Source: JAICMB01 sp963802915 (GTDB taxonomy: Bacteria > Acidobacteriota > Terriglobia > Bryobacterales > Bryobacteraceae). Taken from it: DNA of 64,000 nucleotides. Within the stretch, counting starts at the first letter, position 1, and each line of letters begins with the position of its first letter. Shown here piece after piece: positions 43,888 to 53,584 of this stretch. The stretch is taken from assembly GCA_963802915.1 (NCBI GenBank), contig CAWDKQ010000016.1, forward strand, positions 124,001-188,000. The letters are read 5' to 3'. Both the position numbers and the translations under genes were made by a program. Under the pieces are notes generated by a model that ran no database searches, had not been told where the DNA came from, and saw nothing but the letters and a program-made list of their open reading frames with translations.

Positions 43888-45240
43888 TCACGGTATCGTC
43901 ATAGCAACCGCAAGGACGAGAGCGGTCTCGGGCCGCGCCACGTCGCCATGGCTCGTAATGATGGTGTCGCCGTTAAGATTGATTACGCTCTTGCCTAGAG
44001 CCGGAAAATCGTATGTGCCGTTCGCAGGCTGTAAAGTGATATCCGCGCCGTCGACGTGCTGCGCGCCATTTGCTCCCATCCCGCCATACACGTCGTCCGG
44101 ACCTCCGAATGCCGCGGCGTTATCGCCATTCAATCGCGACGCCAGGGGATAAGCCAAACCTACGGCCTTGTCTTTGTTCGTATGGGTGATCAGAATCGGG
44201 CCCGCAACTTTTTTCTGATCGAGTACGGCGTGGAAAAATCCATTCTTGCCATTGTTGTCGAAGTTCAGTGCCAGTCCGTTATGGGAATATGCTGCCTGCA
44301 AGAGCAGCAGCGTCTTGACTCGCAACGCCTGGGGACCGTCCACGGTAGCAGTCACCAAACGTCCACCGAAGCTGTGGCCCACAAAATGGAATTTCATTGT
44401 TGGGGGAACTTTCTGCTGGATTCGGCTCATCATCGGATTGAGTGCGGTCCTTCCGATTTTGCCCGCGCGATCTTTCATGACGTAGTACGTGGTGAGATTC
44501 AGAAGGCGCATAGCGCCGGCTTTAATGCCGCTGAAAATATCGGAGATACCCGCCGCGGACGTGACGGCGGCCGCTCCGCTCGCCATGGCCGGATTCCCGC
44601 CCAGACTGCCTCCTCCAGCCGCGCCGCCCGCGCTCGTATTCACCCGCGGCCCGATGGGCTTGGCAAGTCTGTTCAAGAGTCCGGACCCGTCAAGCGGTCC
44701 GTCCAGCTTGGCGCTGCCGTCGCCGTCGCTGGTCTGCGATTTGTCAAGATGCGGAGCCGCCGCTTCCGCGAGAAGCCTCACGAAATCGTTCTGCTTTGTT
44801 GTGTCATTCGCTAAGCCAGCAACCAGGGTCTTCATTTGATCGAGCTTGCGATCCGCGTCGTCATCGTTAAAAACGTTTTTCATTTCCTGCAAGCGGTCGA
44901 GCAAAACGCGCTGACCGGCGGGATCGATATCGGTATTGATGGACGCCGCTCCTCCGGGAATCAGGTCGGAATCGGCGAATTTCTTGGATGGCCACAGAAC
45001 GCCGATCGCGGCCAGCCTCTTTCCGGAACTCGCGCTCGTCAAGGGCTCCAGACAGTGGAGGAAATCGCGGTATAAAGTGCGAGCCTCGTCCATGTCGTTG
45101 TTCCATCCATGGGACAGCACGATCACATCCGTCGGCGCGTCGCTTGAAGCGGTCAGCGCGGCGATAACGGATTGCTCCTGGGAAGGTTGGACAGGATTGG
45201 CGTCCTTGTCGAATTGAATTTCAAATATTGGAATGCTCAT
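43888..45240 (-). CDS. Alpha/beta-hydrolase fold serine hydrolase (lipase-like), paired with subtilase
   Basis: A 450-residue cytoplasmic-looking protein. VIVLSHGWNNDMDEAR near residue 40 is the oxyanion strand and loop; HFVGHSFGGRLV near residue 288 is the nucleophile elbow. Between them lies a Gly/Ala/Ser-rich insert (TSAGGAAGGGSLGG) of about 60 residues. The last strand has HGDVARPE, a candidate catalytic His. GGAGG lies 5 bases before the ATG. It begins 24 bases after the subtilase stop on the same strand, so the pair is one operon. Substrate unknown. Confidence 0.72.
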   Translation of the reverse strand: MSIPIFEIQFDKDANPVQPSQEQSVIAALTASSDAPTDVIVLSHGWNNDMDEARTLYRDFLHCLEPLTSASSGKRLAAIGVLWPSKKFADSDLIPGGAASINTDIDPAGQRVLLDRLQEMKNVFNDDDADRKLDQMKTLVAGLANDTTKQNDFVRLLAEAAAPHLDKSQTSDGDGSAKLDGPLDGSGLLNRLAKPIGPRVNTSAGGAAGGGSLGGNPAMASGAAAVTSAAGISDIFSGIKAGAMRLLNLTTYYVMKDRAGKIGRTALNPMMSRIQQKVPPTMKFHFVGHSFGGRLVTATVDGPQALRVKTLLLLQAAYSHNGLALNFDNNGKNGFFHAVLDQKKVAGPILITHTNKDKAVGLAYPLASRLNGDNAAAFGGPDDVYGGMGANGAQHVDGADITLQPANGTYDFPALGKSVINLNGDTIITSHGDVARPETALVLAVAMTIP

Positions 45241-45264
45241 AAGACCTCCGGTGTTGTTTTGGGG

Positions 45265-46785
45265 TTAAACGGATTGGATCGCGCGCATCAAGTCGACGAG
45301 ACCGCGGCCCTGAAAATATGGGTTTCGGCCAAGATCGGTGGCCGTAGAAAGAAATAGTTCCTTGACCTTCTCCGGGTTCCCCTTGTATTCCTGCCGGATG
45401 GAGAGAAAGGCTGCGATGACGCCCGAGACATGTGGCGCGGCCATGCTGGTTCCGCTCTTTTCTACATAAACATTAGGGGGCGACCCAGGTGCGCCGCAAC
45501 TCGAGCAACACGAAAGGATGCGCTCTCCTGGTGCGACGATATCGGGTTTCATGCGGCCATCGCCGGTAGGGCCCTTCGAGGAGAAATACGAAACACCGTA
45601 CGTGTGAGGCGCATCGCGATGCGTGGATCCTACGGCAATGGCGAGATCAGCGTTCGCGGGATCGTTGATAGTCACGGTCATGCCCGCGCCTGTCGGCCTC
45701 TCGTTAGCGGCGAGCGCGCCGTAACCCGTGTTGCCTGCTGCGATGACGACCACGACACCGCTCCTCACCAGACGATTCACTTCCACGCATACCGGTGTCT
45801 GGCCGCAGGCGAACCAGGAGGGATCGAATTCGTAGCCGACGCTTAGGTTCACGCCGTGAATCTTGAGATTGCGGCCGAAATCGTTAATCTCCTGAATCTT
45901 GTCGATGGCGGCCAGAACGTTGCTGATACCGCCATTGCCCGAGCCGTCCAGCACTTTCATACTGACGAGCTTGCAAGAAGGCGCCATCCCATAAATCTGG
46001 GTAAGAGGATCACTGAAGGTTTGTACTTGATCCGCTTGGTCAAGTTTGGTGCGCTGCGCGACCAACTGAGGTGTCGAGTCTTTTGGACCGGGCGTAAAGC
46101 CGCCCGCGATGATCCCGGCGACGTGCGTTCCATGGCCAAACCCGTCCGTCAGCGGTTGCCCTCCGCCCGTGAAGTCGAAATGATCGAGGGGGAGTTCAAC
46201 CTTGAGCGTCTCAAAGCCCTCGAAATGTTTGTGAGCTTTATCGATGCCGGAATCGATTACGGCCCACACAACGTCTTTCCCTTCGGCCAGGAAGGCTCTG
46301 CGAGCGGCGTCTGCCTTGACAGTGCTGACCGAGCGGTCGATCAAACCGTTGAGAGGGAAATCCAGCCAGATACGTCGTATCGTGAGATAACGCACCAAAT
46401 CTTTGGGAGGCGCGGTTCCCTTCCGCTCCGGTTCCCACGCCTTCTCAGCCTTCTCCTTCTTGCCTGTGGCGTCTGCGTCGTCTTGGCCCACCAGTTTTAG
46501 GATCATGTCCGCCGGCAAGGTCACCTTGAAATAAGGGTTCTGGTCGCTCCCGATCGAGGCCGCTGAAACGCCTGTCGCGTCTAGGACAAGACTCTTGAGA
46601 TCGTCGAACGCCTGTTTCTTGCCGAGGTAGTATTCATCGTTTCCCTCGATAACCACCGGAATCGGATCTTTGGGCCGAACCGCTTCTGCCTTGATCTGGC
46701 TGTAGAGCGGCTCTTTGATCACCGTTCGAGCCAGGTCGTGCGTGATCTTCTCGTGCAGTTTCTGGTCGGGATTGATATCCGCCAT
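45265..46785 (-). CDS. S8 family subtilisin-like protease without signal peptide
   Basis: A 506-residue serine protease with triad D178 (VWAVIDSGID), H218 (GFGHGTHVAG) and Ser near 446 (GTSMAAPHVSG). Residues 1-165 are an unusual N-terminal region (MADINPDQKLHEKITHDLA) containing an IRRIWLDF strand typical of an inhibitor-like prodomain end, but there is no export signal. AGGAGG lies 7 bases before the ATG. It is first in a two-gene operon with the GHSFG hydrolase. It could be an intracellular protease or leave by another route. Confidence 0.9.
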   Translation of the reverse strand: MADINPDQKLHEKITHDLARTVIKEPLYSQIKAEAVRPKDPIPVVIEGNDEYYLGKKQAFDDLKSLVLDATGVSAASIGSDQNPYFKVTLPADMILKLVGQDDADATGKKEKAEKAWEPERKGTAPPKDLVRYLTIRRIWLDFPLNGLIDRSVSTVKADAARRAFLAEGKDVVWAVIDSGIDKAHKHFEGFETLKVELPLDHFDFTGGGQPLTDGFGHGTHVAGIIAGGFTPGPKDSTPQLVAQRTKLDQADQVQTFSDPLTQIYGMAPSCKLVSMKVLDGSGNGGISNVLAAIDKIQEINDFGRNLKIHGVNLSVGYEFDPSWFACGQTPVCVEVNRLVRSGVVVVIAAGNTGYGALAANERPTGAGMTVTINDPANADLAIAVGSTHRDAPHTYGVSYFSSKGPTGDGRMKPDIVAPGERILSCCSSCGAPGSPPNVYVEKSGTSMAAPHVSGVIAAFLSIRQEYKGNPEKVKELFLSTATDLGRNPYFQGRGLVDLMRAIQSV

Positions 46786-46907
46786 TACGAGCCTCCTGGG
46801 TTGAGCCGAATCCGTGTCCCGGCCCTAATTCTGTTAGCGCAAAATCCTAATTCAGGGGACATTGTATGCTTTGCCCTACGATAATGTAAAGTGAATTCAT
46901 ATTTCAA

Positions 46908-48641
46908 ATGGGGACAATGGGGCTGGGACGTGTCGTTGGAATCGCCATGTTGTTGATCTCTTCCGCCCACTCGCAATATTTGCGGGGAGTGAACCTGTCG
47001 GGAGCCGAATTTGGGCAGGATGAAATGCCCGGCGTCTTCGGAGTCGACTATACCTATAACAGCGAAACCAGTTTTCGATATTTTGCGGCCAAAAATCTGG
47101 GGTTGATTCGCCTGCCTGTGCGATGGGAGCGCCTGCAACCGGTTCTCGGAGGTCCGCTCGACCCTGCTAACGTTGCCCTGCTCAAGGGCGATCTCGGCTG
47201 GGCCGCGGCGCACGGCGCCAACGTCATCATCGACATTCATAATTACGGCCGCTACAGCATCAACGAGAACGGCACGCTGAATGTGTACGTGCTCGACAAT
47301 ATTTATGGCGGGGTGACGAAGGTCTCGGGCGCCGACCTGGCGGACTTCTGGTCGAAGATGTCGACGGAATTCCAGGGACAGCCGGCGGTCTACGCGTACG
47401 ATCTCATGAACGAGCCGCACGACATGGGAACTGCGAACTGGCATGCCATCTCGCAAGCCGTGGTATCGGCGATTCGCGCGAACGGCGATGGAACGCTGAT
47501 CATGGTGGAGTCCGATAACTGGTCCGGCGCGTATAGCTGGCTAACGATTAACGGCCCCACGAGTTGGATCGCAGACCCAATGGGCAATTTCATTTACGAA
47601 GCGCACCAGTAGTTCGACAGCGATAACAGCGGAACTTACGCCAAGACTTACGATCAGGAACTCAGCAGTAATCCCGATCTCGCCAATGTCGGCGTGACGC
47701 GGCTGAAGCCGTTTCTCGAGTGGTGCGCCAACAACAATGTCCGCGGTTATCTGGGCGAGTATGGAATTCCGAATACCGACGCTCGTTGGATGATGGTGCT
47801 CGATAATTTTCTGACTTCTCTCGACGGCGCCGGTTTCGACGGAACCTGCTGGTCCGCCGGGGAGTGGTGGCCTACCGATTATTCGCTGTCTTTGCAGCCG
47901 CTCGACGATTTCACCGTCGACCGTCCTCAGCTCGCGGTGCTCTCGAGGCATCTGACACCACTCTCGTTCACGTCGCTTCCGGCGGGAAGTTTTAGCGGAG
48001 CTTTCCTGGCACCGGATTCGCTTGCGGTGGGATATGGAGCAGCGGTCTCAGGCGCGGATGCGGTCGTGCAAATCACCGATTCCAAATCCAACGTAACCAC
48101 GGCCCAGGTTCTTTACGCCGGTCCAACCCAAATCAATTACCTGGTTCCCGCATCCTTAGCGCCCGGACATTATGCGATCAGTGTTAGCAGCGGTGGTGCG
48201 GTTGTCGGCCGGGGTTTTCTGGAGCTCAATAACATCGCGCCTTCTCTTTTCGCGGCGAACGGCAACGGACAAGGAGTGGCTGCCGCGCAAATTCTTCGCC
48301 TCAGCGCCGATGGAACACAGAACTTCGAGCCGGTGGCGCAGTACGATGCATCAACCTCGCAGTTTGTGGCTCTTCCGATCAATTTCGGAACGTCGACGGA
48401 TCAACTCTTCCTGATTCTGTACGGCACCGGCTTCCGCAATGCATCGAGCCTCGCCAATGTCTCATTATTGGTTGGGCCGACCCTTGTTCCCGTCTCCTTT
48501 GCGGGAAAGCAGCCCGCCTATGCCGGTCTCGACCAGATCAATGCCGAGTTGCCGCGGTCGCTGGCTGGCGCCGGCCAGGTGACAATCGCAGTCACGGTTG
48601 ACGGGATACCCGCCAATCCGGTCACGGTTACGTTCCTTTAA
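46908..48641 (+). pseudogene. GH5-type glycosidase with TIGR03437 C-terminal domain, interrupted by one amber codon
   Basis: The 577-codon frame has a signal peptide (VVGIAMLLISSAHS), a GH5 barrel with acid/base E169 (DLMNEPHD) and nucleophile E284 (GYLGEYGIP), then a Solibacter-type C-terminal domain (PTQINYLVPASLAPGHYAIS, YAGLDQINAELP). Codon 235 is TAG at 47610-47612 where HQYFDSDNSGTY is expected, so TAC has become TAG with the frame unchanged. The truncated product would lack the nucleophile. The rest of the gene is well preserved, so the change is recent, read through, or a sequencing error. It probably targeted cellulose or another beta-glucan. Confidence 0.88.
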
Positions 48642-48711
48642 CACGCGGCGTAACGTGTTGCCTCAAGTGCGCATCCATCATTTAGTACCTCTCTAATAAC
48701 TCGACCTTCCC

Positions 48712-50076
48712 ATGGCCCATCCCGCAACGGTATCCACACCGGAGTCCCTCTACGACGCTTACGTGAATCCCCAGTGGGTTCGGCTTCTCGACCTGCTCCA
48801 GATGAACGTACGGTACAAACGCTGTGAAGGAGCTGAGTTATTTGCGGAAGATGGTCGCCACTACGTAGATTTCCTCTCGGGCTATTGCGTCCACAACACC
48901 GGCCATAACCATCCCAAGATCGTTACTGCTTTACAAGCAGAACTGGGTCGCAATGGACCAGCTATGTTGCAGAGCCATGTACCAGAGCTTGCCGGAGAGT
49001 TGGCGGCGGCCTTGTGTTCACGCGCTGGAGGACGATTATCGAAGGCGTTCTTTTGTAGCTCCGGGAGCGAAGGCGTCGAAGCCGCCATCAAGTTTGCTCG
49101 GGCCAACACCGGACGCAACGGACTGCTGGCTGCACAAGGCGCATTTCACGGTTTGACGTGCGGCGCGCTGTCCTTAATGGACGACCCGTTCTGGACAAAG
49201 GGTTTCGGCTCCTTGCTGGCCGACACCAATTTTGTGCCGTTCGGCGATCTCGATAGCCTGCGCCAAAAACTTGCTTCGAAGAATATCGCGGCATTCGTGG
49301 TCGAGCCCATTCAAGGCGAAGCGGGCATCCGTGTTCCCCCTCCCGATTATTTGAGAGAAGCGCAGGCGCTGTGCCGCAAGTACGGGACGCTCTTTGTTCT
49401 CGATGAAGTTCAGACCGGCATGTATCGCACGGGCCGATTTCTGGCGGGTCACAATTTCGGCGTCGAGCCCGACATGGTGATTCTCGCGAAAGCGCTGAGC
49501 GGTGGTCTGATTCCAAGCGGCGCAGTGCTCATGTCCGATGCGATCTACAAATCCGTGTTCGATTCGCTAAAGCGCGCCATCGTTCATACATCGACGTACA
49601 GCGAAAATGGCCTGGCGATGCGCGCCGGCCTCGCAACGCTTCAGGTGCTCGACGAAGAAGACCTGGGAGCCCGCGCGCGGCAACTCGGCGAGATTCTGCG
49701 GACGCGTTTGCGCCAGGCTCTCGACGGCTACGAAATGGTGAAAGAAGTACGCGGCCTCGGGCTCCTGAATGGCATTGAGTTCCAGGCGCCCTCCCATCTC
49801 CGGCTCAGGCTGCCTTTTGAAGCGTTCATGAAGATCCACTCCGGCATGTTCGGACAGGTTGCGGTAATGCGCCTGTTCCGGGACAAAGGGATTCTGACGC
49901 AGATGTGCGGCAACAACTTCATGGTGCTGAAGGCCGCGCCGCCATTGGTCGTCTCCGAATCGCAAATCGACACTTACGTTACCGCGGTCCATGATACGGT
50001 AGACCTGATGCACGGTTCGGCATCCTTCTGGACGGAAGCCATCGGGTTGGCCAAGCGGGCCTTTGGAAGTATCTAA
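48712..50076 (+). CDS. Class III PLP-dependent aminotransferase
   Basis: A 454-residue enzyme of the acetylornithine/ornithine aminotransferase fold. The PLP phosphate cup is CSSGSEGVEAAIKFAR, the cofactor Asp is in FVLDEVQTGMYRTG and the Schiff-base Lys in MVILAKALSGG near residue 262. The N-terminal part (GAELFAEDGRHYVDFLSGYCVHNTGHNHP) is typical. It begins a run of six genes on the same strand with gaps of at most a few bases. Which amine it uses is not evident. Confidence 0.9.
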   Translation: MAHPATVSTPESLYDAYVNPQWVRLLDLLQMNVRYKRCEGAELFAEDGRHYVDFLSGYCVHNTGHNHPKIVTALQAELGRNGPAMLQSHVPELAGELAAALCSRAGGRLSKAFFCSSGSEGVEAAIKFARANTGRNGLLAAQGAFHGLTCGALSLMDDPFWTKGFGSLLADTNFVPFGDLDSLRQKLASKNIAAFVVEPIQGEAGIRVPPPDYLREAQALCRKYGTLFVLDEVQTGMYRTGRFLAGHNFGVEPDMVILAKALSGGLIPSGAVLMSDAIYKSVFDSLKRAIVHTSTYSENGLAMRAGLATLQVLDEEDLGARARQLGEILRTRLRQALDGYEMVKEVRGLGLLNGIEFQAPSHLRLRLPFEAFMKIHSGMFGQVAVMRLFRDKGILTQMCGNNFMVLKAAPPLVVSESQIDTYVTAVHDTVDLMHGSASFWTEAIGLAKRAFGSI

Positions 50077-50077
50077 A

Positions 50078-50911
50078 ATGCGGTTCGGCAAAGTTTTTAT
50101 CGCCATACTTGGCGTCGCGTCGCTTTCCGCCGGCTCTCTCACGAGGACCTCCGCGCCTCTCGACCGCGGGTACAGCCAGATGTACAATCTCCAGTTCGGG
50201 GACGCGCACAATACATTTCGCGAGTGGAAAAGTGCGCATCCGGAAGACCCGCTCGGAGCGGCTTCCGACGCCGCCGCATACCTGTTTGCTGAATTTGATC
50301 GCCTGCATATCCTGCAATCTGAATTTTTCACGCACGACGACGATTTCAAGTCGCGCTCCAAACCGGTCGCCGATCAGCGAGTGAAGCAGGAGTTCCTGAA
50401 ACAACTCGATGAGGCCGACCGCCTGGCCGCCACAGCTCTCAGCCACAACGGCGGGGATAACAATGCGAAATTCGCCAGGATTCTATCGCTCGGCCTACGA
50501 TCGGACTACCTTGCGCTCGTGGAGAAGCGCTATGCGCCGTCTCTGTCGTTGATGAAGTCGGGGCGGATGCAGGCAATGGATCTGCTGTCGAAAGATCCGT
50601 CGTATTACGACGCCTACCTGGCTGTAGGAGTCGAGAACTATATGCTTGGAATCAAGCCGGCGCCGATCCGCTGGATTCTGTCCTGGACCGGGGCTCAGAC
50701 CGACAAGGCGGAGGGGCTTCGCGAGTTGAAGCTCACCGCCGAAAAAGGTCATTACCTTGAGCCGTTCGCACGGCTGCTGCTCGCGGTCGCGGCTCTACGC
50801 GATAACAATCAGAACCAGGCGCGGGACCTGCTCAGTGGGCTCACCCAGGAATTCCCGAACAACGAACTCTACAAAAAGGAACTCGCCCGGCTTCAACAAG
50901 GCGCAAAATAG
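50078..50911 (+). CDS. Exported helical-repeat (TPR-like) protein of unknown function
   Basis: A 277-residue product starting one base after the aminotransferase stop. It has a signal peptide (MRFGKVFIAILGVASLSAG) and helical pairs with TPR spacing (GYSQMYNLQFGDAHNTFREWKSAHPEDP at the start, AVAALRDNNQNQARDLLSGLTQEFPNN at the end). A conserved middle (YYDAYLAVGVENYMLGIKP) is seen in other secreted acidobacterial proteins as far as I recall. It sits four bases before the polyketide synthase, so may support its product's export. Confidence 0.68.
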   Translation: MRFGKVFIAILGVASLSAGSLTRTSAPLDRGYSQMYNLQFGDAHNTFREWKSAHPEDPLGAASDAAAYLFAEFDRLHILQSEFFTHDDDFKSRSKPVADQRVKQEFLKQLDEADRLAATALSHNGGDNNAKFARILSLGLRSDYLALVEKRYAPSLSLMKSGRMQAMDLLSKDPSYYDAYLAVGVENYMLGIKPAPIRWILSWTGAQTDKAEGLRELKLTAEKGHYLEPFARLLLAVAALRDNNQNQARDLLSGLTQEFPNNELYKKELARLQQGAK

Positions 50912-50915
50912 AAAA

Positions 50916-51962
50916 ATGAGAATCGCCGGCGTTTCGTCCGCCCTGCCCTCCCATTACTATCCGCAGGAAGTCATTCTCTCCGCCCTGAGCGCTTATTGGT
51001 CGGACAAACTCGAAAACCCGCAGTTCCTGAACCGTCTGCATGCCAGGACCGGAGTCGCAGGCCGCTACTTCGTGCGTCCGCTGCAGGATTATTACGACCT
51101 CGACACCTGGGGGAAAACGAACGATGTCTGGATGGAAGCGGCCCAGGACCTCGGCGAGAAAGCTATTCGCTGCGCGCTCTCGCGTTCCGGGTTCGACACC
51201 AAGGACATCGGAGCATTGTTCTTTGTTTCGGTAACCGGCATATCGAGTCCTTCTATCGACGCCAAGCTCATGAACCGCATGAAGCTGCCGTCCAATGTGA
51301 AGCGCATCCCGATCTTCGGATTGGGCTGCGTTGCGGGAGCGGCCGGAGTCGCGCGCGCATCGGATTATGTCCGCGCCTATCCTGACGAAATTGCGGTGCT
51401 CCTCTCGGTCGAGTTGTGTTCTTTAACGCTCCAGCGGGATGACCTCTCGGTCGCTAACCTGATCTCGTCGGGTTTGTTCGGAGACGGCGCGGCGGCGGTC
51501 GTAATCGCAGGTTCGAATAGGCAGTCGAACGGCCCTGAGGTATTAGGGAACCGTTCCTCTTTCTATCCTGACACCGAGCACGTCATGGGATGGGATATTT
51601 CCGAACGCGGTTTCCAGATCGTGCTGTCACGCGAAGTTCCCGACGTGATCATCGAACACCTGGGCAACGACGTCGATGCGTTCCTAGGCGGCATGGGTCT
51701 GACGCGAAGTGATATTGGCAGCTACATCATGCACACCGGCGGCCCGAAAGTATTGGAGGCCACCGCTCAGGCGCTCAACTTGAATGGCGCACTGCAGCCT
51801 TCCTGGGATTGTCTGAATCGAGTCGGAAACCTCTCATCGGCATCGGTTCTGTTCGTGCTCGAGGACGCCATGTTGAATCGGCGGCCCGCGCCGGGAACAC
51901 TCAGCCTGCTTGCGGCTATGGGTCCGGGGTTCTGTTCCGAGCTGGTCTTATTGAAGTGGTGA
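50916..51962 (+). CDS. Type III polyketide synthase (chalcone/stilbene synthase family)
   Basis: A 348-residue ketosynthase that extends an acyl-CoA with malonyl-CoA and cyclises the chain. The catalytic triad is C138 (FGLGCVAGAAG), H273 (IMHTGGPKVLE) and N305 (VGNLSSAS). I start at ATG 50916 (MRIAGVSSALPSHYYPQ); the same frame is open upstream inside the preceding gene. Its TGA overlaps the GTG of the FAD oxidoreductase. Bacterial relatives usually make alkylresorcinols, alkylpyrones or similar phenolic lipids. The product here is not predictable. Confidence 0.92.
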   Translation: MRIAGVSSALPSHYYPQEVILSALSAYWSDKLENPQFLNRLHARTGVAGRYFVRPLQDYYDLDTWGKTNDVWMEAAQDLGEKAIRCALSRSGFDTKDIGALFFVSVTGISSPSIDAKLMNRMKLPSNVKRIPIFGLGCVAGAAGVARASDYVRAYPDEIAVLLSVELCSLTLQRDDLSVANLISSGLFGDGAAAVVIAGSNRQSNGPEVLGNRSSFYPDTEHVMGWDISERGFQIVLSREVPDVIIEHLGNDVDAFLGGMGLTRSDIGSYIMHTGGPKVLEATAQALNLNGALQPSWDCLNRVGNLSSASVLFVLEDAMLNRRPAPGTLSLLAAMGPGFCSELVLLKW

Positions 51963-53023
51963 ACACGGACATTGCAATTGTCGGCGGAGGGCCCGCCGGT
52001 CTTGCCGCCGCCATTGCGGCGAGAGGCAAAGGATTCACGGTCGCCGTCTACGATGCCTCGGAACCGCCTATCGACAAGCCTTGCGGCGAGGGCCTCATGC
52101 CTGGCGGCGTCGAGGCTCTGAAAAGGCTCGGCATCCAGGTGCCTGCTCTCGATTCATCGCCTTTCCGGGGCATCCGCTTCCTCTGCGGCGATATTACGGC
52201 AAGTGGGCAATTCCCGAACGCGTATGGATTGGGAGTTCGCCGGACGACACTGCATTCGCTACTTGCAGACCGTGCCGCGGAAGCCGGCGTCCAACTCTTC
52301 TGGAACACGCCGGTTCGTAGTCTCGACGGCTTCAAGTCCCGCTGGATCGTCGGCGCCGATGGATTGAATTCACGCGTCCGCGAGTGGGCCGGACTCGATG
52401 CGTCGCGCGCATCCGTCCGCCGTTTCGGCTTCCGTCGGCATTTCCCCCTCCCCGCGTGGAGCGACGCGGTCGACGTCCATTGGGGGCGCGACTGCCAAGT
52501 TTACATTACTCCCGTGAGCCCTGGTGAAATCTGTGTTGCCGTCATCTCGCGCCATCAATACCTGCGGCTGCACGAAGCGCTTGCGTTTTTCCCCGCTCTC
52601 AACGATCGTCTTGGACGCCTCGTGGCAACAACACCTGAACGTGGATCGATCACGGAATGCCGCCGCTTGCCCCGCGTCTATCACGGCAATATCGCGCTAC
52701 TCGGCGATGCGTCCGGGTCGATGGATGCGCTCACCGGGGAAGGCTTGACTTTATGTTTCCGGCAGGCCTTTGCCTTGACGGATGCGCTTGCGAATGGCGA
52801 TCTCAGCGTGTACGAAGCCGCCCACCGCCGGATTGCGCGAGTGCCCGCAATCATGGCACGTCTGATGCTGCTCCTCGACGAGCGCGCGTGGCTCCGGCGA
52901 AAGGCGATTCGAACGCTTGCATCGAATCCGCGGCTCTTCTCCCGGCTGCTGGCGCTGCACATAGGCGGAACGCCCGCTCTATCGCTCGATTGGCCATGGT
53001 TCAAACTTTCAAGAACGCACTGA
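51959..53023 (+). CDS. FAD-dependent oxidoreductase (monooxygenase/geranylgeranyl reductase-like)
   Basis: A 354-residue flavoprotein starting at GTG 51959, overlapping the polyketide synthase stop. The FAD motif is AIVGGGPAGLAAAIAARG, then KPCGEGLMPGGVEAL, the NADP-side VGADGLNSRVRE and the second FAD motif ALLGDASGSMDALTGEGL. Such enzymes hydroxylate or reduce the polyketide or its lipid tail in type III clusters. It overlaps the YceI gene by 28 bases. Confidence 0.87.
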   Translation: MNTDIAIVGGGPAGLAAAIAARGKGFTVAVYDASEPPIDKPCGEGLMPGGVEALKRLGIQVPALDSSPFRGIRFLCGDITASGQFPNAYGLGVRRTTLHSLLADRAAEAGVQLFWNTPVRSLDGFKSRWIVGADGLNSRVREWAGLDASRASVRRFGFRRHFPLPAWSDAVDVHWGRDCQVYITPVSPGEICVAVISRHQYLRLHEALAFFPALNDRLGRLVATTPERGSITECRRLPRVYHGNIALLGDASGSMDALTGEGLTLCFRQAFALTDALANGDLSVYEAAHRRIARVPAIMARLMLLLDERAWLRRKAIRTLASNPRLFSRLLALHIGGTPALSLDWPWFKLSRTH

Positions 53024-53583
53024 GATACGTACTTCCGATCTTATTTCTGGCTGGCATCGCGGCCGCGGAAGAAACCGTGGTCGAGTTCGATCCCGGCCGC
53101 ACGAAGGTGGAGTTCACTCTCGCGGACGTTCTGCATACGGTGAAGGGAACATTCAAGCTGAAGTCCGGTAAGATTCATTTCGATGCTTCAAACGGCGACG
53201 CGGGCGGCGCGCTCGTTATAGATGCGACAAGCGGGAATAGCGGTAGCAACGCCCGCGACAGCAGGATGCATAAGAACATCCTCGAATCGCAGAAATATCC
53301 CGAAATCACTTTCACACCTCAGCACGTAAGAGGTCAGATCGGCGCCCAAGGCGATTCCCAAGTGGAAGTGGAAGGCACGTTCAATGTTCACGGCGCCGAC
53401 CATCCCCTCACCCTCGTCGCAAAGGTGAACGCGAAAGACACGCAGATCACTGCTTCCACGCATTTTGTCGTTCCCTATGAGCAATGGGGGATGAAGAATC
53501 CCAGCACGTTCATTCTTCGCGTCTCCGATAAAGTCGATATCGAAATTCGAGCGGAGGGACGAGTGGTTGGGGGAAAATTGTGA
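52996..53583 (+). CDS. YceI family periplasmic lipid-binding protein
   Basis: A 195-residue exported protein with a lipocalin-like barrel that binds polyisoprenoids or other long amphipathic molecules in known members. Signal peptide MVQTFKNALRYVLPILFLAG; barrel begins VVEFDPGRTKVEFTLADVLHTVKGTF, and the family block RDSRMHKNILESQKYPEITF follows. I start at ATG 52996, inside the end of the FAD gene. Position next to a type III synthase suggests it carries that lipid product. Confidence 0.88.
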   Translation: MVQTFKNALRYVLPILFLAGIAAAEETVVEFDPGRTKVEFTLADVLHTVKGTFKLKSGKIHFDASNGDAGGALVIDATSGNSGSNARDSRMHKNILESQKYPEITFTPQHVRGQIGAQGDSQVEVEGTFNVHGADHPLTLVAKVNAKDTQITASTHFVVPYEQWGMKNPSTFILRVSDKVDIEIRAEGRVVGGKL

Positions 53584-53584
53584 T

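Noticed and set aside
48639..48660. Hairpin AACACG...CGTGTT after the GH5 gene
   Set aside because: Six-base stem without T-run; likely chance.
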